64,000 bases of DNA from Streptococcus sp. CSL10205-OR2 (GTDB taxonomy: Bacteria; Bacillota; Bacilli; Lactobacillales; Streptococcaceae). The position numbers were made by a program, and so were the translations under genes. The notes beneath the pieces were generated by a model. It saw nothing but the letters and a program-made list of their open reading frames with translations. It had not been told where the DNA came from and did not search any database. This document shows, in pieces, positions 50,948-61,626 of this stretch (its first letter is position 1; every line of letters begins with the position of its first letter). Location: assembly GCF_025660655.1 (NCBI RefSeq), contig NZ_JAOTIN010000004.1:1-64000 (forward strand), read 5' to 3'.

Positions 50948-51286
50948 ATGATCGACAAAAAAGCATTACAAGCGTTAGAAGATGAACATTATGAACGCTT
51001 GAAGCAGTATAAAAAAGCAGAAGAAGAATTAGAAGAGTATTTTCATCAGTTTAAATCACGGACAGATGACTTGATGGAGCAAATTTACTATGCTTATCGT
51101 CATCTCCCCGCTCAAGAAGGACGTCCGTTTTTAGCTGAATTACAGCATAATTTAATGGCGTATCAACGCGATTATGAAAATAGACGTTCACGTATTGATG
51201 AAGCTCGTCAAAAAGATAAGCGTGAGTTTAACAAGAAAATTGAAGCGTTGGAGAATCGCGCTAAAGAAACAAAAGATATTGACTAA
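50948..51286 (+). CDS. Coiled-coil partner of lipase toxin 2
   Basis: 112 aa from ATG 50948 (AGGAAGG is 7 nt upstream; the ATG at 50942 is too close). Highly charged coiled coil throughout. Last gene of the second toxin operon; a terminator overlaps its stop. In locus 1 the coiled-coil gene comes first and the helical one second, so the order is swapped here. Confidence 0.6.
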   Translation: MIDKKALQALEDEHYERLKQYKKAEEELEEYFHQFKSRTDDLMEQIYYAYRHLPAQEGRPFLAELQHNLMAYQRDYENRRSRIDEARQKDKREFNKKIEALENRAKETKDID

Positions 51287-51306
51287 AAGCCGAAGGGCTT
51301 TTTTTC
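51285..51306 (+). terminator. Terminator of lipase toxin operon 2
   Basis: AAAAGCC / GGCTTTT hairpin with seven Ts, starting at the stop codon. Confidence 0.85.
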
Positions 51307-51312
51307 TTGTCT

Positions 51313-51483
51313 TTATAAAGGTTTGAATGCCACTACTGTTAAATTCTTTTTATCTAGTATAAATCCTTTAACTTCTGAATAATTTATCTGGTTTGTTATT
51401 TTTTCTATCTGAGTGATAGCAAGATACTCAGTTTCACTTGGTTTAGTAAAGTCAAACTGAAGTTTTGAGAAATAGCATCTCAT
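51313..51483 (-). CDS. Possible small protein (56 aa)
   Basis: Minus-strand ORF starting MRCYFSKLQFDFTKPSETEY and ending VAFKPL. No clear ribosome binding site, and the frame continues open upstream without a start. It may be the 3' relic of a longer gene. Not recognised. Confidence 0.25.
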   Translation of the reverse strand: MRCYFSKLQFDFTKPSETEYLAITQIEKITNQINYSEVKGFILDKKNLTVVAFKPL

Positions 51484-51506
51484 GTTGTTTAGATAATATT
51501 GTGTAT

Positions 51507-51543
51507 AAAAAAACCAAAAGCTAGATCTTAATCTAACTTTTGG
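51507..51543 (-). terminator. Terminator of the minus-strand membrane-protein gene
   Basis: On the minus strand, CCAAAAGTTAGAT pairs with ATCTAGCTTTTGG (one bulge) and is followed by seven Ts, 25 nt after the stop at 51569. Confidence 0.75.
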
Positions 51544-51568
51544 ACTGCAATTTATAATGATTCTTTGG

Positions 51569-52402
51569 TTATAACTCGCTCCTTAATTTCCGACTGTTTC
51601 TAATCTTTTTACCAATAAAGCTAAATTGCCTGATATCTGTATTTAACGATAGGCCAAAGATAAGGTTTATTATCCAGATGAAGGACATCAAGACAAGAAC
51701 AGGTATGACACAAGTGGTGACGATAAAAACAGCAACGGCATCAATCATATTGCTCAGGCTATTTTCCATGTTATTGATGATTTTAGAAGTTTCACCTGTA
51801 ACGGTGTCGACAATACCTGAAAACCAATTACTGTCTTTGCCTTTTTCAAGTTCCTTGTCAATTTTTTCATTTTCTTTCTGTGTTTGTTCAATCGTTTGTT
51901 GAATGGACGCTTGAAAGGTTGTTTCGATATGATTTGAAATAGCTACACTGGTTGGAACAATCCCAAAAAGCAAGAGTCCAAACAAGGCAAGCTTAAAAGT
52001 TAACTGAAGGAAAAACTGTCTTCGTGTGAAGAGATAGGCAATCAAACCCAAACAGGCAACCGGTAGAAAGAATTTAAAAGATACCATGCCAGCAATCGCA
52101 ATCAAATACTTTTGTAACCAGATAGCTCCAATAACGACGATTAGATAGTCACTAACATCAGCCAAGTTTTCAGCTAGGGGCATACCAACATCACCTGGAA
52201 TCAGTGTGATAGCAGTAGAGGCAGCTGTTGACGTTGCAGCTAATAGCATGACTTTTTCTTTCTTGTCATCCAATGACGCAATGGTTTTTTGATTGAGATC
52301 TTGTATCTGATGAGACGAATCTACCTTGGTAAAGAGTAAAATAGCTAAGAGTAACAGGATGGCAGAAATGATTATCGTTTTTTTGTCCTTGATAATTTCC
52401 AT
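51569..52402 (-). CDS. Polytopic membrane protein, unknown
   Basis: 277 aa, ATG at 52402 with AAAGGAGATTT upstream. About five membrane helices: one at the N-terminus (~8-25), a pair at ~85-125, one at ~132-155 and one near 225-250. The loop between the last two is charged (residues ~165-200). No catalytic motif seen and no family assigned. Monocistronic, convergent with the toxin operon. Confidence 0.6.
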   Translation of the reverse strand: MEIIKDKKTIIISAILLLLAILLFTKVDSSHQIQDLNQKTIASLDDKKEKVMLLAATSTAASTAITLIPGDVGMPLAENLADVSDYLIVVIGAIWLQKYLIAIAGMVSFKFFLPVACLGLIAYLFTRRQFFLQLTFKLALFGLLLFGIVPTSVAISNHIETTFQASIQQTIEQTQKENEKIDKELEKGKDSNWFSGIVDTVTGETSKIINNMENSLSNMIDAVAVFIVTTCVIPVLVLMSFIWIINLIFGLSLNTDIRQFSFIGKKIRNSRKLRSEL

Positions 52403-52651
52403 GAGAAATCTCCTTTATGATGATAAGTTTATTATAAAATAAAGTCTGACTTAAGAAAAGCTTTTCTGACACTTATTCCATTAAGTGCCTTGTAAACATT
52501 GGGATGTCATTGATGGATAATGGACTTGTTTTTGTTCATGAATGAATTTTTAAATAGAGGAAACGCTCATTTTTAAGGCTTATAAAGTAATCTTATCAGA
52601 ATTTTTATAATCTTTAAAAATTTATGATAAGCTATTTTATTTTATTTTCGA

Positions 52652-54210
<1,559 letters not shown>

Positions 54211-54223
54211 AAGAGGTTAAAGA

Positions 54224-56056
54224 ATGGAATTTTCTAAAGAAACAAGGCATTCAGCCATTCAAAAAATGAAGGACCGTTCTCTAGACTTATTAATTATTGG
54301 TGGCGGGATTACTGGAGCTGGTGTTGCTTTACAAGCTGCTGCAAGCGGACTTGAAACAGGTCTTATTGAGATGCAGGATTTTGCTGAAGGGACATCTAGT
54401 CGTTCAACTAAACTGGTTCATGGTGGTCTTCGTTATTTAAAACAATTTGATGTCGAAGTCGTTTCTGATACCGTTTCTGAACGTGCTGTGGTACAACATA
54501 TTGCGCCACACATTCCAAAACCAGATCCAATGCTTTTACCGGTCTATGATGAACCAACAAGTACTTTTAGTCTCTTTCGTTTAAAAGTAGCTATGGACTT
54601 ATATGATTTGTTAGCTGGTGTCACTAATACCCCAATGGCAAATAAAGTTCTTAGCAAAGAAGAGGTTCTAGAAAGAGAACCAGACCTACAAAAAGAAGGC
54701 TTACTTGGTGGTGGTGTTTATCTTGATTTTAGAAACAATGATGCCAGACTTGTCATTGAAAACATCAAGAAAGCTAATGAAGATGGTGCTTTGATAGCTA
54801 ATCATGTTAAAGCAGAAGATTTCTTGTTTGATGACAATGGTAAAATCGTTGGTGTCCTTGCTAGAGATTTACTGAATGATGAAGTTTTTGAAATCAAGGC
54901 ACGTCTTGTTATCAATACAACAGGTCCTTGGAGTGACGAGATACGTAATTTTTCAAAAAAAGGGGATATCATCCATCGTCTTCGTCCAACAAAAGGTGTC
55001 CACTTAGTTGTTGATCGTCAAAAATTAAATGTCTCTCAACCAGTCTATGTTGACACTGGACTTGGTGATGGTCGTATGATTTTTGTTCTTCCTCGTGAAA
55101 ACAAAACTTATTTTGGTACAACAGATACAGATTATCATGGTGACTTAAAACATCCAACTGTTACTAAAGAAGATGTTGACTACTTATTAGATATCGTTAA
55201 TAAACGCTTTCCTGATGCAAATCTAAGCGTTTCTGACATTGAAAGTAGTTGGGCAGGCTTACGACCTCTCCTTTCAGACAATAGTGCTTCTGATTATAAT
55301 GGTGGTGATAGTGGTAAAGTCAGCGATGAAAGTTTTGAAAATCTTATTGAAACGGTTAAAGCTTATATTAACCATGAAAAAGAACGATACGCTGTGGAAC
55401 AAGCGATAAAAAATGTTGCATCAAGTACTTCTGAAAAAGAGCTTGATCCGTCTGCTGTTTCTCGAGGTTCTAGTTTTGAACGTGATGATAATGATTTATT
55501 GACGCTTGCTGGTGGAAAGATTACCGACTATCGTAAAATGGCAGAAGGGGCCATGAAATCTATTATTGAGATTCTTAATAGTGAATTTGGTCGTGAGTAT
55601 CAGTTAATTGATTCAAAAACTTATCCTGTCTCAGGAGGAGAGATAAATCCAGAAAATGTTGCTGAAGAGCTTGAAAAATTAGCTCAATTGGGAACTTCTA
55701 ATGGCTTATCTCTTGATGAGGCTAGATATCTGGCTAATCTTTATGGTTCAAATGCACCCAAAGTGTTTGCTCTAGCTAGACAACTGGAGGCAGCAGAAGG
55801 CTTAAGTTTAAGTGAAACGATTTCTCTTCACTATGCAATGGACTATGAAATGACTCTTAATCCAACAGATTTCTTCTTACGTCGTACCAATCATATGCTT
55901 TTTATGAGAGATAGTATGGATGACTTGGTTAAACCAGTCTTAGCTGAAATGGCAAGGCATTACAACTGGTCAGAAGAAGAAAAAAATGCCAAAGAAGTTG
56001 AGCTTTTGGCGCTGACAAAAGAAAATGATTTAGCAACTTTAAAAACTTATAAATAG
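54224..56056 (+). CDS. glpO: Alpha-glycerophosphate oxidase
   Basis: 610 aa, FAD-dependent. N-terminal dinucleotide motif GGGITGAG, the GTSSRSTKLVHGG block, and the streptococcal/enterococcal insertion (about residues 355-410) that distinguishes the soluble O2-using oxidase GlpO from GlpD. It oxidises glycerol-3-phosphate to dihydroxyacetone phosphate and makes H2O2. Lies 13 nt after glpK. Confidence 0.94.
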   Translation: MEFSKETRHSAIQKMKDRSLDLLIIGGGITGAGVALQAAASGLETGLIEMQDFAEGTSSRSTKLVHGGLRYLKQFDVEVVSDTVSERAVVQHIAPHIPKPDPMLLPVYDEPTSTFSLFRLKVAMDLYDLLAGVTNTPMANKVLSKEEVLEREPDLQKEGLLGGGVYLDFRNNDARLVIENIKKANEDGALIANHVKAEDFLFDDNGKIVGVLARDLLNDEVFEIKARLVINTTGPWSDEIRNFSKKGDIIHRLRPTKGVHLVVDRQKLNVSQPVYVDTGLGDGRMIFVLPRENKTYFGTTDTDYHGDLKHPTVTKEDVDYLLDIVNKRFPDANLSVSDIESSWAGLRPLLSDNSASDYNGGDSGKVSDESFENLIETVKAYINHEKERYAVEQAIKNVASSTSEKELDPSAVSRGSSFERDDNDLLTLAGGKITDYRKMAEGAMKSIIEILNSEFGREYQLIDSKTYPVSGGEINPENVAEELEKLAQLGTSNGLSLDEARYLANLYGSNAPKVFALARQLEAAEGLSLSETISLHYAMDYEMTLNPTDFFLRRTNHMLFMRDSMDDLVKPVLAEMARHYNWSEEEKNAKEVELLALTKENDLATLKTYK

Positions 56057-56067
56057 GAGATAAATTA

Positions 56068-56769
56068 ATGGATATATTTGGAGAATTTTTAGGCACAGCC
56101 ATCTTAGTCTTACTAGGTAATGGTGTTGTTGCTGGTGTTGTTTTACCTAAAACAAAAAATAATAACTCTGGCTGGATTGTGATTACTCTTGGTTGGGGGA
56201 TTGCTGTTACACTTGCTGTATTTATCTCAGGACAAATGGCTCCTGCGCATTTAAATCCTGCTGTTAGTCTTGCTTTTGCCTTAAAAGGAGATATTAGTTG
56301 GGGAACTGCTATTATTTACTCTATTGCACAAATTCTTGGAGCTATGTTAGGATCTCTACTTGTTTATTTGCAGTTTAGACCACACTATGAAGCAGCTGAA
56401 AATCAAGGTGATATTTTAGCAACATTTGCGACAGGTCCAGCAATAAAAGACACTCCTTCAAATGTGATTAGTGAAATTCTTGGAACTTTTGTTTTGGTAC
56501 TTGCTATTTTAGCATTTGGATTATATGATATGCCAGAAGGCTTAGGCGTACTAGCAGTTGGACTTTTAGTAACAGGTATTGGTCTTTCACTTGGTGGAAC
56601 AACAGGCTATGCCATTAACCCAGCTCGTGACTTTGGTCCTCGTTTATTACATGCTATTTTACCGATGAAAAATAAAGGGGATTCTGACTGGGGTTATTCT
56701 TGGATTCCAATTGTTGCTCCAATTATCGGAGGTTTCCTAGCAGTATTATTCTTTAATATGATGGGATAA
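56068..56769 (+). CDS. glpF: Glycerol uptake facilitator
   Basis: 233 aa, six-helix aquaglyceroporin with both pore motifs, HLNPAVS and YAINPARDFG (Asp after the second NPAR is typical of glycerol channels). Admits glycerol for GlpK. Last gene of the operon; terminator follows. Confidence 0.95.
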   Translation: MDIFGEFLGTAILVLLGNGVVAGVVLPKTKNNNSGWIVITLGWGIAVTLAVFISGQMAPAHLNPAVSLAFALKGDISWGTAIIYSIAQILGAMLGSLLVYLQFRPHYEAAENQGDILATFATGPAIKDTPSNVISEILGTFVLVLAILAFGLYDMPEGLGVLAVGLLVTGIGLSLGGTTGYAINPARDFGPRLLHAILPMKNKGDSDWGYSWIPIVAPIIGGFLAVLFFNMMG

Positions 56770-56787
56770 ATTGAAAATGGCATACCT

Positions 56788-56815
56788 AGCCTGGGAAGTT
56801 TTTCTCAGGCTTTTT
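56788..56815 (+). terminator. Terminator of glpKOF
   Basis: AGCCTGGGAA / TTCTCAGGCT hairpin with TTTTT. Confidence 0.85.
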
Positions 56816-56834
56816 ATATTAAAGACTTATTCAA

Positions 56835-56873
56835 TAAAAACGCTTCCATTATTAGACTAACTTTTGGTATAAT
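56835..56873 (+). promoter_or_regulatory. Promoter with cre-like site before the oxidoreductase gene
   Basis: TAAAAACGCTTCCA (56835-56848) resembles a cre site and overlaps the -35 position of a promoter with TATAAT at 56868-56873. CcpA could control this operon together with glpKOF. Confidence 0.5.
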
Positions 56874-56895
56874 AATTCAAGAAAAGGAAACCAAT

Positions 56896-58236
56896 ATGAA
56901 AGAACGTATTATTATTATCGGAGCCTCTTTTGCGGGCTTAAGTTGTGCTAAAAAAATTGCACAGCTTAGAAAAAACATAGAAATCATTTTAGTGGACAGT
57001 GAAGAAGAACACTACTATGTTCCAAATGGCCTAAATTGGTTATATAGAAACCAAATTGATGACTTAAATCAAGTTACGATGACTTCGTTTTTAGGATGTC
57101 ACAACAGTAATATAAAACTTATGGATAACACAAAAGTCACAGCTATCAATTCATCTGATAAAACAATAACGATTAGAAAAAACAAAGCAACATCTTTAAT
57201 GTCTTATGATTATCTTATCTGTGCTCAAGGTTCTCGAACAGAATCTTTTTATATCAAAGGAACAAAAAGCGAGAAAGTGATAACTACAAAGACCTTTAAA
57301 GATAGTCAAAAAGCCAAAGCGCTTTTAGACCAGCATGAGAAGGTTATTGTTGTCGGTGCTGGGCCAATCGGACTTGATATTGCTTATAGTTTAAGTCTTA
57401 AAGGCAAAGAAGTGCAATTGATTGAAGCATCAGACCAGATTGATTTTAAACAAACTGATAAAGATATGCTTCCACCAGTATTAGAAGCTATGTCATCTTC
57501 AAATATCAGTCTTCATTTGGGCCAACGCGTTGAAAGTGTTGAGGAAATTGATGATGGAATAATTGTTTCAACCAGACAAGGACAGTCCTACTATGCCCAA
57601 GTGATGATACTGGCTGTTAATTTTAGACCAAATAGTTCTTTATTAAAAGGTGTGGTTGCTCTTAACCCTGATCAAACTGTTATTGTTAATGAAAACCTTC
57701 AAACAACTGATCCATTTATTTTTGCAATTGGTGACTTAATAGCTCTTGAGATGAGTCATTTTAACCAAAATTATTATATGCCTCTTATTAATGTTGCTAT
57801 TCGTTCTGGTGAGAGACTTGCTTACTATTTAGCAGGAATTGAGTCTCCAAAATTACAAACAACGAGAGTATTGGGAGCTTTTCAATTTGGCTATTATCGT
57901 GCCAGTCTAGGACTAACACAAGAAGAAGCAGAGCTCTATCAAGATGTGGTTTCTTATCGTTACTCATCAAAACTCTCTATACATCAAGAACACTCTATCT
58001 GGTTAAAATTAGTGGTCTCAAAAGAAACAGGTCAATTATTAGGCGCACAACTCTTAAGTCAACAAAATATTTTACTTTTAGCTAATCAATTAGCACAAGC
58101 CATGAACCAAGGAATGACTGATCAAACCTTAGCATTCCAAGATTTCTTATTTAGTATGGGCAATGATGAAATACCCATTCATTTTCATTATGCCGTTCAA
58201 GCTTTATATGAGAAAAGGATGGGTCTATGCAAATAG
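56896..58236 (+). CDS. FAD-dependent pyridine nucleotide-disulfide oxidoreductase family protein (no redox Cys seen)
   Basis: 446 aa. FAD-binding IIGASFAGLSCAK at the N-terminus, NAD(P)H-binding VVGAGPIGLDIAYSL near residue 155, and FAIGDL near 279: the NADH oxidase/NADH peroxidase/CoA-disulfide reductase fold. At the place where those enzymes carry the redox cysteine (SCG about residue 42) this protein reads YYVPNGLNWLY, with no Cys. It is therefore not a standard Nox, Npx or CoADR; the reaction is open. Overlaps the Mga-like gene by 10 nt. Confidence 0.75.
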   Translation: MKERIIIIGASFAGLSCAKKIAQLRKNIEIILVDSEEEHYYVPNGLNWLYRNQIDDLNQVTMTSFLGCHNSNIKLMDNTKVTAINSSDKTITIRKNKATSLMSYDYLICAQGSRTESFYIKGTKSEKVITTKTFKDSQKAKALLDQHEKVIVVGAGPIGLDIAYSLSLKGKEVQLIEASDQIDFKQTDKDMLPPVLEAMSSSNISLHLGQRVESVEEIDDGIIVSTRQGQSYYAQVMILAVNFRPNSSLLKGVVALNPDQTVIVNENLQTTDPFIFAIGDLIALEMSHFNQNYYMPLINVAIRSGERLAYYLAGIESPKLQTTRVLGAFQFGYYRASLGLTQEEAELYQDVVSYRYSSKLSIHQEHSIWLKLVVSKETGQLLGAQLLSQQNILLLANQLAQAMNQGMTDQTLAFQDFLFSMGNDEIPIHFHYAVQALYEKRMGLCK

Positions 58237-59681
58237 AACAATTAATGGAGAAAGAAAAACAAGCTCAATACCAGCTTATCAGTCTATTTTATCAAAGTAC
58301 TAATGAAATGACTTTGAAAGAGGCGACAAGAAATACCAATCTTTCAAAACAAACAGTGATAAAGTATATTGAGTCCTTAAATAGCACTCTTCAACTTAGT
58401 CAGTTTAATACACGATTGATTGTTAAAGATGATCGTTTGCTGTGGGAAATGCCAGATGATTTGAGTTGGCAACATCTAGTCTTTATGTTCTTAAAAGATG
58501 ATATCAAATATCAAATTTTATATCATTTATTTAAACACAGACAGTTTAATATTACCCAGTTAGCTCAAACGCTTCTTATTAGTGAAGCAACTTTAAACCG
58601 TCATCTATCCGGATTAAATAAACTCTTGGCAGAATTTCATATTGGCATATCTCAAGGTCATCAAGTCGGTGAAGAATTACAATGGCGTTATTTTTACTAC
58701 GAACTATTCAGTCAAAGTTTACCCCTTAAAGAACGACAGCATTTTGTCAGACAACTAGATGTCACACCTTATGTTCGACTAATCGAGCGCTTGTGTGCAA
58801 CAACCTTATCTCAAGATAAGATTGACCAGCTTATGCTTTGGTTGAGTATTTCACAACAACGCCTCATGATGCTTAATAAAGATAATACGGTGTTATTAAG
58901 AGAAAAAGCAAAAAGTTATCTCGAAAATGTTTTTTACAGTCGACTTGAAAAAGCTGTTTCTCATTACTTTAGTCGTTTTGCCATTGAATTTGACACCAGT
59001 GAAGTGATGGCCTTGTTTGCCTTTCTTACTTCTCAAGACTTATTACCAATAGCAACTATGAAATATATATTAGGATTTGGTGGACCTGTCTCTGAAAAAG
59101 TCACTGAAGCACTTTGGTTGCTTCGAAAAGGTCAGATGATTGAGGAAGGAACTATTGAAGAAGTTATCTATGGACTGGGTCAGTTGTTTAGTAAGGCGTA
59201 TTTTTTTCAAGGCAAAATTTTATCGCAACCTACTGATGATTATCTTACAGAAGCTATTGTTGCTAAAGAAAATAGAGATACCTTAGCTCTTCTTTTAAAT
59301 CACGTTCTTGTTCTTGCCGATGCTAGAGAATTTCATCATAGTGATTTAGGAGAAAGTTGTAAAAGAGAATTAAGAGAACTTTTAATCTTTAGCCATGAAA
59401 AACGTCAAAAAATCTTAAATGTTGGAATTGACACAGGCGATAATCCTGTTAGACAGGCTATTCTTATTTTGAAATTACGTCATTGTCTAGATAATAATCA
59501 GTACGTCCATTTTAAAGCGTTTGATGAGAAAACAAGATTCGACTATATCATCAGTGAACTAGATAGACAGTATCAACCTCTTATTCCGATCTATCGCATG
59601 AAGCAAAATGGTTCACCTAGAGACTTAGCTATTATTGGTCACCATTTAAAAACATTACTACGAGAAAAAAGTGGTCTTTAA
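58227..59681 (+). CDS. Mga-family transcriptional regulator
   Basis: 484 aa. N-terminal helix-turn-helix domains of Mga type (LKEATRNTNLSKQTVIKYI and NITQLAQTLLISEATLNRHL), a central PRD-like region and an EIIB-like C-terminal part. Mga-type regulators respond to sugar status through PTS phosphorylation and control surface-protein or metabolic genes. Translationally coupled to the oxidoreductase, whose product or pathway it may sense. Not the classical mga locus. Confidence 0.82.
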   Translation: MQIEQLMEKEKQAQYQLISLFYQSTNEMTLKEATRNTNLSKQTVIKYIESLNSTLQLSQFNTRLIVKDDRLLWEMPDDLSWQHLVFMFLKDDIKYQILYHLFKHRQFNITQLAQTLLISEATLNRHLSGLNKLLAEFHIGISQGHQVGEELQWRYFYYELFSQSLPLKERQHFVRQLDVTPYVRLIERLCATTLSQDKIDQLMLWLSISQQRLMMLNKDNTVLLREKAKSYLENVFYSRLEKAVSHYFSRFAIEFDTSEVMALFAFLTSQDLLPIATMKYILGFGGPVSEKVTEALWLLRKGQMIEEGTIEEVIYGLGQLFSKAYFFQGKILSQPTDDYLTEAIVAKENRDTLALLLNHVLVLADAREFHHSDLGESCKRELRELLIFSHEKRQKILNVGIDTGDNPVRQAILILKLRHCLDNNQYVHFKAFDEKTRFDYIISELDRQYQPLIPIYRMKQNGSPRDLAIIGHHLKTLLREKSGL

Positions 59682-59824
59682 AATACTTTTTCTACTAAAA
59701 AAGTTATTGACAGGCTTTTTATCAGTGTCTTTACGCCTTCTTCAGTTGAAGAAAAACTCTAACAAGTTCACTGCTTTCCAAAGCTAGTGATTTTGAAATC
59801 TAATATCTAAAAAAAGGAGTTTTT

Positions 59825-60418
59825 ATGAATAAAAAAAATAATTATATTTTCAGTATCTTATTTGTTTTTTCTTTCTGGTTACTGATAGCCTGTTCCAACC
59901 AATCAGAAACAAAAAATATTGCAACTAATGATAAAACAGTAGAAGTGAACAAAAAAGAAAAACATGCTGACTTGGGTAATGATGTCCAATTTATGACAGA
60001 TAAAAGGTGGCAAGTCGATGATGAAGAGGGTCCTTTTGATTTACAATTGTGGCATGATTCATCCTATATGGGGGTCTTGGTTTATCATTTAAGTGATTTT
60101 AATGACGATTTAAATAGTGCTGAGAAACTCTTAAATTTTCATATTGATGATTTAAAAAGTAAACGTAATGAATTCATAGAAGTTGAACCATTAACAGTTG
60201 TGGATAAACAGGAAAATATCAAGATTTCGCAAGTGGTTTATAGTGGAATTAAAAAAGATGAATCAACAAAATTTATTTATTTCTTTAATATGATTACATT
60301 TGATGATAATCCTGATCTTGTTGCCTTTGTTTTAATGACAACTCTTCCTTCAGATTTTGAAAAAGAAAAACAAGAATTTAATGATATCTTATTAAGCGCC
60401 GAATTGTTAGAACCCTAA
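59825..60418 (+). CDS. Lipoprotein of unknown function
   Basis: 197 aa with a lipoprotein signal peptide: basic start, hydrophobic core and lipobox LIAC (Cys23), then a Lys/Asn-rich linker and a folded domain with an acidic helix (DDLNSAEKLLNFHIDDLK) and hydrophobic strands (DLVAFVLMTTLPSDFEKE). Ribosome binding site AAAAGGAG. Anchored on the outside of the membrane; no known binding-protein family seen. Confidence 0.7.
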   Translation: MNKKNNYIFSILFVFSFWLLIACSNQSETKNIATNDKTVEVNKKEKHADLGNDVQFMTDKRWQVDDEEGPFDLQLWHDSSYMGVLVYHLSDFNDDLNSAEKLLNFHIDDLKSKRNEFIEVEPLTVVDKQENIKISQVVYSGIKKDESTKFIYFFNMITFDDNPDLVAFVLMTTLPSDFEKEKQEFNDILLSAELLEP

Positions 60419-60446
60419 AAATTGTTTTATTGTAAAAATATTTTTT

Positions 60447-60473
60447 AAAGTATTAGATTTTCTGATACTTTTT
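60447..60473 (+). terminator. Terminator after the lipoprotein gene
   Basis: AAAGTATTAGA / TCTGATACTTT with a 3-nt loop and T run. Confidence 0.8.
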
Positions 60474-60510
60474 ATTTTCTCTGGATAGATAAAATTATCT
60501 TATTTTTTGG

Positions 60511-60516
60511 TATAAT
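60511..60516 (+). promoter_or_regulatory. holA promoter (-10), possibly giving a leaderless mRNA
   Basis: Extended -10 TTGGTATAAT. The ATG of holA begins 7 nt after the TATAAT, at the expected transcription start point, and no ribosome binding site lies between. Confidence 0.6.
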
Positions 60517-60522
60517 AAAGAC

Positions 60523-61569
60523 ATGATAGCTATAGAAAAAATCGCACAATTAACAAAAACTAATCTAGCGCCAATCACTGTGCTAACAGGCGAAGACCAA
60601 GGGCAATACGCTCAGATGAAACAGCTTTTGTTTGATCAACTGGATTATCAGGCTAATGATTTAGGTATTTCTTATTTTGATATTTCAACTGCTAACTATC
60701 AAGACGCACAAATGGAGCTTGAGAGTTTGCCTTTTTTTGCGGAAGACAAAATTGTTATTTTTGATTATTTTTTGGATATCACAACAACAAAGAAATCTTA
60801 CCTTGACACAAAAGCATCTAAACAATTTGAAAACTATCTTGAAAATCCTATTGAAGAAACTAAACTCATTATCCTAGCCCCAGGTAAGCTGGATAGTAAA
60901 AAGCGCGTGGTCAAACTGTTAAAAAGAGATGCCACCATTTTTGAAGCGACGTTCTTAAAAGAAAGAGAATTCAAGACCTATTTTCAAAAATATGCCCATC
61001 AACTTGGCTTAATTTTTGAGGCAGGCGTTTTTGAAGAGTTAGTGATGGCATCCAATTTACAATTTGATGATATGATGAAAAATTTGCTTTTTTTACAATC
61101 TTACCAATCTAATGGTCATATTAGCCATGAGGATATCGTTGACGCTTTACCTAAAACATTAAAGGATAATATTTTTGATTTAACGCAGTTTATTCTTAGA
61201 CAAGACATTGACAAAGCAAGACTTCTAGTGCATGATTTAACCCTTCAAGGTGAAGATGAGGTCAAACTGATTGCTATTATGATTAGTCAACTAAGAATCA
61301 TGCTTCAAGTTAAATTATTATCTCAAGAAGGTTTTGATGAGAGACAAATCATTGAGGAGTTATCTTCTCATTTGGGGCGTCGTGTCAATCCTTATCAGAT
61401 AAAATTTGCACTCAGAGACACAAGAGTTCTGTCTATTTCTTTTTTAAAACGAGCCCTTTACTATCTTATTGACACTGATTATCAAATAAAATCTGGTCAA
61501 TACGAAAAAGATTATCTTTTTGATTTAGCACTTTTAAAGCTTGCTAACCTTGATAAGCAGATTAGTTGA
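60523..61569 (+). CDS. holA: DNA polymerase III delta subunit (clamp loader)
   Basis: 348 aa, the HolA/YqeN family: N-terminal AAA-like domain without a Walker A, containing the VLTGEDQGQY start and an ILAPGKLDSKKRVVK segment, then helical lid and collar domains. Delta opens the beta sliding clamp in replication. Between the accessory region and sodA, as in other streptococci. Start ATG 60523 lacks a Shine-Dalgarno sequence. Confidence 0.93.
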   Translation: MIAIEKIAQLTKTNLAPITVLTGEDQGQYAQMKQLLFDQLDYQANDLGISYFDISTANYQDAQMELESLPFFAEDKIVIFDYFLDITTTKKSYLDTKASKQFENYLENPIEETKLIILAPGKLDSKKRVVKLLKRDATIFEATFLKEREFKTYFQKYAHQLGLIFEAGVFEELVMASNLQFDDMMKNLLFLQSYQSNGHISHEDIVDALPKTLKDNIFDLTQFILRQDIDKARLLVHDLTLQGEDEVKLIAIMISQLRIMLQVKLLSQEGFDERQIIEELSSHLGRRVNPYQIKFALRDTRVLSISFLKRALYYLIDTDYQIKSGQYEKDYLFDLALLKLANLDKQIS

Positions 61570-61594
61570 TAACGCTCTTTATTTTAGGTATGAT
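61566..61594 (+). promoter_or_regulatory. sodA promoter
   Basis: TTGATA (61566-61571), 17 bp, TATGAT (61589-61594), starting inside the holA stop region, 33 nt before the sodA ATG. Confidence 0.65.
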
Positions 61595-61626
61595 TAAGGT
61601 AGTTTTTAAGAAAGAAGGAAATCAAA

